The notes under the pieces are model-generated. The model was not told where the DNA came from. It saw only the letters and a program-made list of their open reading frames with translations, and ran no database searches. The position numbers and the translations under genes are program-made. Below are positions 6,352 to 9,281 of a DNA stretch of 9,281 nt, one piece after another (position 1 is the first letter of the stretch; each line of letters opens with the position of its first letter). Location of the stretch: positions 1 to 9,281 of the forward strand of contig CAMLHU010000066.1 of NCBI GenBank assembly GCA_946479825.1. Direction: 5' to 3'. This DNA is from an uncultured Gemmatimonadota bacterium. Its GTDB lineage: Bacteria; Gemmatimonadota; Gemmatimonadetes; Gemmatimonadales; GWC2-71-9.

Positions 6352-6963
6352 ATGGACACCAATCTAGCCCGGAGCCTCCGCCTCCTCCTCATCGCCGACC
6401 ACGCACTCTTCCGGGGCCGGGATCCCGTGACGCTCTGCCGCGCCGCGGTCGCCGGGGGCGTCACCGCGGTGCAGCTCCGATGGAAGGGCGGGGCGGCGCG
6501 GGACCTGGCCGCGCTCGCGGGCCGGCTCCAGGACGAGCTCGCCGTGCCGGTGTTCGTGAACGACCGCCCCGACATCGCGCTCGCGGCGCGGGCGGCCGGG
6601 GTCCACCTCGGCGCCGAGGACCTCCCGGCGGCGGTGGTCCGGCGGATCGCGCCCCAGGGGTTCGTCATCGGTGCGAGCGTCGGCGACGCGCAGGAGGCCG
6701 CCGGATCGGTCGGTGCCGACTACGTCGGGATCGGGCCGTGGCGGGAGACGACCACCAAGGCCGACGCCGGTACTGCGCTCGGTGCGGAGGGGGTCCGGCG
6801 GCTGCTGTCCCTGGTGGGCCACCGGCCGGCCGTGGTCATCGGAGGAGTGCGCGCGGAGGACGTGCGCGAGATCGTCGGTCTCGGCGCCGTCGGGGTGGCG
6901 GTCGGTTCGGGGATCCTCGGCGCCGCCGACGTCACCGCCGCGGCGCGGGCGTACGCCGGCTAG
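6352..6963 (+). CDS. thiE: Thiamine-phosphate synthase
   Basis: Joins HMP pyrophosphate and the thiazole phosphate to thiamine phosphate, the last carbon-nitrogen bond step of thiamine synthesis, in the cytosol. The 203-residue TIM-barrel protein shows the family motifs in order: VQLRWK (40-45, Gln41 and Lys45), VFVNDRPDIAL (67-77, Asn70-Asp71), GVHLGAEDLP (83-92, Asp90), IGASVGD with Ser109, DYVGIGPWRETTTK (123-136, phosphate-binding Thr residues and Lys136), VIGGV (162-166) and VAVGSGI (182-188). The ATG at 6352 aligns with the family N-terminus; the open frame extends further upstream only as a shadow of rlmI. No Shine-Dalgarno is visible, and only 15 bp separate it from the rlmI start, so its promoter must lie in rlmI coding sequence and there is no room for a TPP riboswitch. 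It is the only plus-strand gene here and has no other thiamine genes beside it. TenI, a paralogue without synthase activity, is the alternative; the intact active-site residues favour ThiE. Confidence 0.9.
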   Translation: MDTNLARSLRLLLIADHALFRGRDPVTLCRAAVAGGVTAVQLRWKGGAARDLAALAGRLQDELAVPVFVNDRPDIALAARAAGVHLGAEDLPAAVVRRIAPQGFVIGASVGDAQEAAGSVGADYVGIGPWRETTTKADAGTALGAEGVRRLLSLVGHRPAVVIGGVRAEDVREIVGLGAVGVAVGSGILGAADVTAAARAYAG

Positions 6964-6970
6964 CCGGGCG

Positions 6971-7942
6971 TCAGCGTCCCCGGAGCCGCCGGATGGCGCG
7001 GAGGTGCTGGGCGTAGGTGGCGCTGAAGACGTGGTGGCCGGTCGAGTCGGCCACGAAGTAGAGGAACGGCACCTCCGCCGGATGGACCACCGCTCGGAGG
7101 CTGGCCACCCCCGGCGATGAGATCGGTCCCGGCGGCAGTCCCGGGTGCAGGTAGGTGTTGTAAGGCGAGCGGAAGCCGTAGTCCTTGTTGTAGAGCCGCT
7201 TCTTCCGCTTGCCGGTCTTGAGCTCGATGGCGTACTGCACCGTCGGGTCGGCCTGCAGCAGCATCCCTTTCCGCAGCCGGTTGAGGTACACCGCCGCGAT
7301 GACCGGCCGTTCCTCCGGCGCGCGCGCCTCCCCCTCGACGATGCTCGCCAGCGTCACCGCCTGGCGTCGGGTCAGGCCTTCGCGGGCCACGATCCGGTCC
7401 CACGCCGGGTCCCACGCCTCGGCGAACTGGCGCCCCATCTGCCGCACCACCTCGCGCGCACTCGTGCCGACCGGGACCTGGTAGGTCTCCGGGAGGAGGA
7501 ACCCCTCGAGGGTGGGGGCGGCGATCCCGAGCGCGCGCGCGAGCGCCGTGTCGCGCGCGGCGGCCAGGAACGAATCGGCGGGGACGCCGAGCGTGCGGGC
7601 GGCGAGGTCGGCGGTCTCGGAAAGGGTCAGGCCTTCGGGGACCGTGAGCTTGACCGTCGCCACGCGGCCCGTCACCAGCGCCGAGAGCACCGTCCAGGCC
7701 GACTGGCCGCGCGGGACGTCGTACACGCCGGCCTGCACCCGGTGGTCCACGCCGCGGACCCGGGCCAGGAACCGGAACCATCCGGCGTGCGCCACGATCC
7801 CGTGGGCCACGAGGGTGTCGGTCACCGCCCGGAAGGTGAGGCCGGGGGGAACGGTGATGCGTTCGCGGGGCGCGCCCGCGGGGGCGGTGCAGCCGAGCGC
7901 CGCGACGGCGAGCACGGCGAGGGTGCGGCGCGGGAAGGTCAC
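6971..7942 (-). CDS. mltG: Endolytic murein transglycosylase MltG
   Basis: YceG/MltG family enzyme that cleaves nascent peptidoglycan strands and so ends glycan polymerisation. It has 323 residues (E. coli MltG 340). The N-terminus is [10 protein letters not shown] followed by a short hydrophobic stretch ending in AALGC, so Cys18 may be lipidated; E. coli MltG has a transmembrane anchor instead. A LysM-like subdomain spans about 29-90. The catalytic part shows LEGFLLPETY (145-154), ASIVEGEA (199-206, with Glu203 as the catalytic Glu by comparison with Glu218 of E. coli), YLNRLRKGMLLQADPT (219-234), PYNTYLHPGLPPGPISSPG (260-278) and FLYFVADSTGHHVFS near the end. The start is a GTG at 7940-7942 overlapping the ruvX stop by four bases (GTGA), with no good Shine-Dalgarno, implying coupling. 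It converges on thiE with a 7-bp gap. Confidence 0.93.
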   Translation of the reverse strand: MTFPRRTLAVLAVAALGCTAPAGAPRERITVPPGLTFRAVTDTLVAHGIVAHAGWFRFLARVRGVDHRVQAGVYDVPRGQSAWTVLSALVTGRVATVKLTVPEGLTLSETADLAARTLGVPADSFLAAARDTALARALGIAAPTLEGFLLPETYQVPVGTSAREVVRQMGRQFAEAWDPAWDRIVAREGLTRRQAVTLASIVEGEARAPEERPVIAAVYLNRLRKGMLLQADPTVQYAIELKTGKRKKRLYNKDYGFRSPYNTYLHPGLPPGPISSPGVASLRAVVHPAEVPFLYFVADSTGHHVFSATYAQHLRAIRRLRGR

Positions 7943-8373
7943 CGGACCCGGCGGGCGTCGAGGAATTGCTGGAGGAGGATCGCGGCGGCGAGCGCGTCCA
8001 CATCCTCCTTGCGGCCGCGGGTGGATCCGCCCTGCTCGCGGATGGCGCCGAGGGCGCGGGCCGTGGTCATCCGCTCGTCCACGAGCTCGAGGGGGAGGCC
8101 GGTGCGGCGTTCGACCTGGGCGGCGAGCTCCCGCGCCGCTGCGGCGGACTCCGCCTCGCCCCCCTCCGGCGTGAGCGGCAGGCCGACCACCACGCCGACC
8201 GGGGCGTGCTCGGTCACCAGTTCGAGGAAGCGGGGCATCGGAAAGCGCTTCCCCGCCCGGCGCGTGAGCGTCTCGAGCGGGGAGGCGAGGATCTGGAGTT
8301 CGTCGGAGAGGGCGAGCCCGAGCCGGACCTCGCCCCAGTCGATGGCGATGACGCGGCCCGCGCGGGGGATCAT
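7939..8373 (-). CDS. ruvX: RuvX/YqgF family RNase H-fold nuclease
   Basis: A 144-residue protein of the YqgF family. E. coli YqgF takes part in 5'-end maturation of 16S rRNA (pre-16S nuclease), and Holliday-junction resolvase activity has been described for family members. RNase H-like motifs are intact: [15 protein letters not shown] (10-24, Asp12), [13 protein letters not shown] (61-73), LVDERMTT (97-104, Glu100) and the C-terminal [17 protein letters not shown] (123-139, Asp124/Asp126). The ATG at 8371-8373 overlaps the rho stop by four bases (ATGA), and the gene's own stop overlaps the mltG start the same way. It is therefore the middle member of a tightly coupled rho-ruvX-mltG unit. RuvX followed by MltG is a common bacterial neighbourhood. 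Confidence 0.93.
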   Translation of the reverse strand: MIPRAGRVIAIDWGEVRLGLALSDELQILASPLETLTRRAGKRFPMPRFLELVTEHAPVGVVVGLPLTPEGGEAESAAAARELAAQVERRTGLPLELVDERMTTARALGAIREQGGSTRGRKEDVDALAAAILLQQFLDARRVR

Positions 8374-9281
8374 TGCGCCATCGTGGCGAAGAACTCCTTG
8401 TTGTTCTTCGTGCGCTTCATCCGCTCCAGCAGGAACTCGAGCGCCTCGACCGGCGGCATGTCGGCCAGGAAGTTGCGGAGCAGGTAGACCCGGTTGAGCT
8501 CGTCCTTGTCCATCAGGAGCTCTTCCTTCCGGGTGCTGGTGCGCTGGACGTCGATGGCGGGGTAGATGCGCCGGTCGGCCAGGCGGCGGTCGAGCACGAG
8601 CTCCATGTTGCCGGTGCCCTTGAACTCCTCGAAGATCACCTCGTCCATCCGGCTCCCGGTGTCGATGAGCGCCGTGGCGATGATGGTGAGCGAGCCGCCC
8701 TTGTCGATGTTGCGGGCCGCGCCGAAGAAGCGCTTGGGCTTCTGGAGCGCGTTGGCGTCCACGCCGCCCGAGAGGATCTTGCCGGAGTGCGGCACCACGA
8801 CGTTGTGGGCCCGCGCGAGCCGGGTGATGGAGTCGAGCAGGATGACCACGTCCTTGCCGTGCTCCACCAGGCGCTTCGACTTCTCGATGACCATGTCGGC
8901 CACCTGGACGTGACGGTCGGCGGGCTCGTCGAAGGTGGAGGAGATGACCTCCGCCTTCACGTTCTCCTGCATGTCCGTCACTTCTTCGGGGCGCTCGTCG
9001 ATGAGGAGCACGATGAGCGTCACTTCGGGGTGGTTCTCGCTGATGGCGTTGGCCAGCTTCTGCATCAGGATCGTCTTGCCGGCCTTGGGCGGCGCCACGA
9101 TCAGGCCGCGCTGGCCCTTGCCGATCGGCGAGAGCAGGTCCACCACCCGGAGCGAGAGGTCGCCGTTCTTGCGCTCGAGCCGGATCCGCTCGTCCGGGTA
9201 GCGGGGGCGCAGGTTGTCGAACGCGATCCGGTGCTTGGTCTTCTCCGGCTCCTCGTAGTTGACGCTCTCGACCTTGAGCAG
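8370..9281 (-). CDS. rho: Transcription termination factor Rho (N-terminus beyond window)
   Basis: ATP-dependent hexameric RNA translocase that ends transcription at Rho-dependent sites. The last 303 residues are visible; the first visible codons read [13 protein letters not shown] and correspond to about residue 110 of E. coli Rho (419 aa). The N-terminal part and most of the primary RNA-binding domain therefore lie past the right edge. The frame must be read through the GTG at 9144-9146, which is an internal Val and not the start. Seen in order: the linker with [10 protein letters not shown], Walker [47 protein letters not shown], Walker [15 protein letters not shown], the Q-loop/R-loop region [20 protein letters not shown], and the C-terminal [15 protein letters not shown] and [10 protein letters not shown]. 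All are intact, and the match to canonical Rho is close throughout. It is probably the first gene of an operon with ruvX and mltG. Confidence 0.97.
   Translation of the reverse strand: MLKVESVNYEEPEKTKHRIAFDNLRPRYPDERIRLERKNGDLSLRVVDLLSPIGKGQRGLIVAPPKAGKTILMQKLANAISENHPEVTLIVLLIDERPEEVTDMQENVKAEVISSTFDEPADRHVQVADMVIEKSKRLVEHGKDVVILLDSITRLARAHNVVVPHSGKILSGGVDANALQKPKRFFGAARNIDKGGSLTIIATALIDTGSRMDEVIFEEFKGTGNMELVLDRRLADRRIYPAIDVQRTSTRKEELLMDKDELNRVYLLRNFLADMPPVEALEFLLERMKRTKNNKEFFATMAQ

Noticed and set aside
9144..9146. Start of rho at the GTG here
   Set aside because: The frame continues upstream to the window edge with clear Rho sequence ([13 protein letters not shown] and [10 protein letters not shown]), so this GTG is internal.

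Overview
The window is an ordinary-looking, very GC-rich (roughly 70 % by eye) bacterial chromosomal segment with densely packed genes, mostly on the minus strand. There are no tRNA or rRNA genes, transposases, phage genes or CRISPR repeats. The protein style and gene mix would fit a Gemmatimonadota-like or other high-GC soil or aquatic bacterium. That is an inference from composition, not a demonstrated placement.

Layout by increasing coordinate: (1) 50-2977, minus: a large cytosolic NuoG-type formate dehydrogenase alpha subunit, with a plausible promoter at 3008-3036. (2) 3051-3079: a strong GC-rich hairpin that reads as the terminator of a small unknown 55-residue gene (3101-3268, minus), which has a good Shine-Dalgarno and a second hairpin just upstream. 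(3) 3361-5090, minus: a translationally coupled pair, a cation diffusion facilitator and an unrecognised protein whose C-terminal part looks like a degenerate Rossmann/methyltransferase fold. (4) 5161-6336, minus: an RlmI-type 23S rRNA cytosine methyltransferase, divergent by 15 bp from (5) thiE (6352-6963, plus), the only plus-strand gene. (6) 6971-9281, minus: rho, ruvX and mltG joined by 4-nt stop/start overlaps, with rho running off the right edge.

Functionally, rho-ruvX-mltG and rlmI are housekeeping: transcription termination, 16S rRNA end or resolvase-like nuclease, peptidoglycan chain termination, and rRNA modification. thiE makes thiamine phosphate. The formate dehydrogenase and the metal exporter are the accessory part. 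I see no convincing new multi-gene system. The parts worth a second look are the divergent iron-sulfur layout and arginine-rich insertion of the formate dehydrogenase, the unknown partner of the metal exporter, the small His/Asp-rich protein between them with its 5' hairpin, the Gln in the metal site of the exporter, and the apparent lipoprotein form of MltG.
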